Below, one piece after another: positions 5,838 through 5,893 of a stretch of 5,893 nt of DNA. The notes beneath the pieces are model-generated. The model saw only the letters and a list, made by a program, of their open reading frames with translations. It did not search any database and was not told the origin of the DNA. A program made the position numbers and the translations under genes. The stretch comes from Thermoanaerobaculia bacterium (GTDB taxonomy: Bacteria; Acidobacteriota; Thermoanaerobaculia; Multivoradales; JAHEKO01). Position 1 is the first letter of the stretch. Each line of letters opens with the position of its first letter. Location: contig JARFQS010000315.1 of the NCBI GenBank assembly GCA_029287645.1, positions 1 through 5,893 of the forward strand. The letters run 5' to 3'.

Positions 5838-5893
5838 ATGACCCCTCAGACGCTTCTCGAGCTCGGCTCCCTCGAACCTCTGAGCAAGAGGAC
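5838..5893 (+). CDS. Start of an unidentified gene, cut by the window end
   Basis: ATG at 5838 opens a frame that stays open to the window edge, giving MTPQTLLELGSLEPLSKR. This is too short to assign a family. No Shine-Dalgarno sequence precedes it, because the octamer array ends one base before the ATG. No standard start codon exists in this frame between the flavoprotein's TAG (5757) and this ATG. The frame is the same as the flavoprotein's. It may be the next gene of that operon; it could also be a chance open stretch, since only 18 codons are visible. Confidence 0.5.
   Translation, partial: MTPQTLLELGSLEPLSKR

Overview
The window is bacterial, GC-rich (roughly 60% by eye) and densely packed with genes. 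Two of the encoded proteins have Sec-type signal peptides and two have membrane segments. Several genes have strong AGGAGG-type ribosome binding sites. Together this suggests a free-living, GC-rich, probably Gram-negative bacterium; Acidobacteriota, Myxococcota or a related phylum would fit, but the sequence alone does not decide. No RNA gene, insertion sequence, CRISPR array or phage module was seen.

Left part (1-2435, minus strand): three genes in a row, read right to left, spaced like one operon. A secreted UlaG/UPF0173-like metallo-beta-lactamase-fold hydrolase (2435-1698, TTG start) comes first. It is followed after 46 nt by an exported M20-family zinc peptidase (1651-338). After 15 nt comes the N-terminal part of a membrane-anchored protein of unknown function that runs off the window (322-1). 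All three look extracytoplasmic, so the operon probably handles substrates in the envelope or periplasm.

Middle (2436-3202): a 163-nt divergent intergenic region leads into a plus-strand gene for an unrecognised 198-residue membrane protein (2599-3195). It has no Shine-Dalgarno sequence but has a TAGAAT box six bases before its GTG, as expected for a leaderless transcript. It converges on the next gene with only 7 nt between the stop codons.

Right part (3203-5893): a FabH-type ketoacyl-ACP synthase III with an intact Cys-His-Asn triad (4288-3203, minus) is divergent, across 220 nt, from an FAD-dependent amine-oxidase/protoporphyrinogen-oxidase-like protein (4509-5759, plus). The shared control region suggests related lipid or secondary metabolism, but the product cannot be named. 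The flavoprotein is followed by the oddest element of the window: nine perfect 8-bp units GACCTCAR in tandem (5765-5836), which also read as three 24-bp units with one mismatch. The array ends one base before the ATG of a further plus-strand gene (5838 onward, cut by the window edge). That gene is in the same reading frame as the flavoprotein, with only the TAG at 5757 interrupting.
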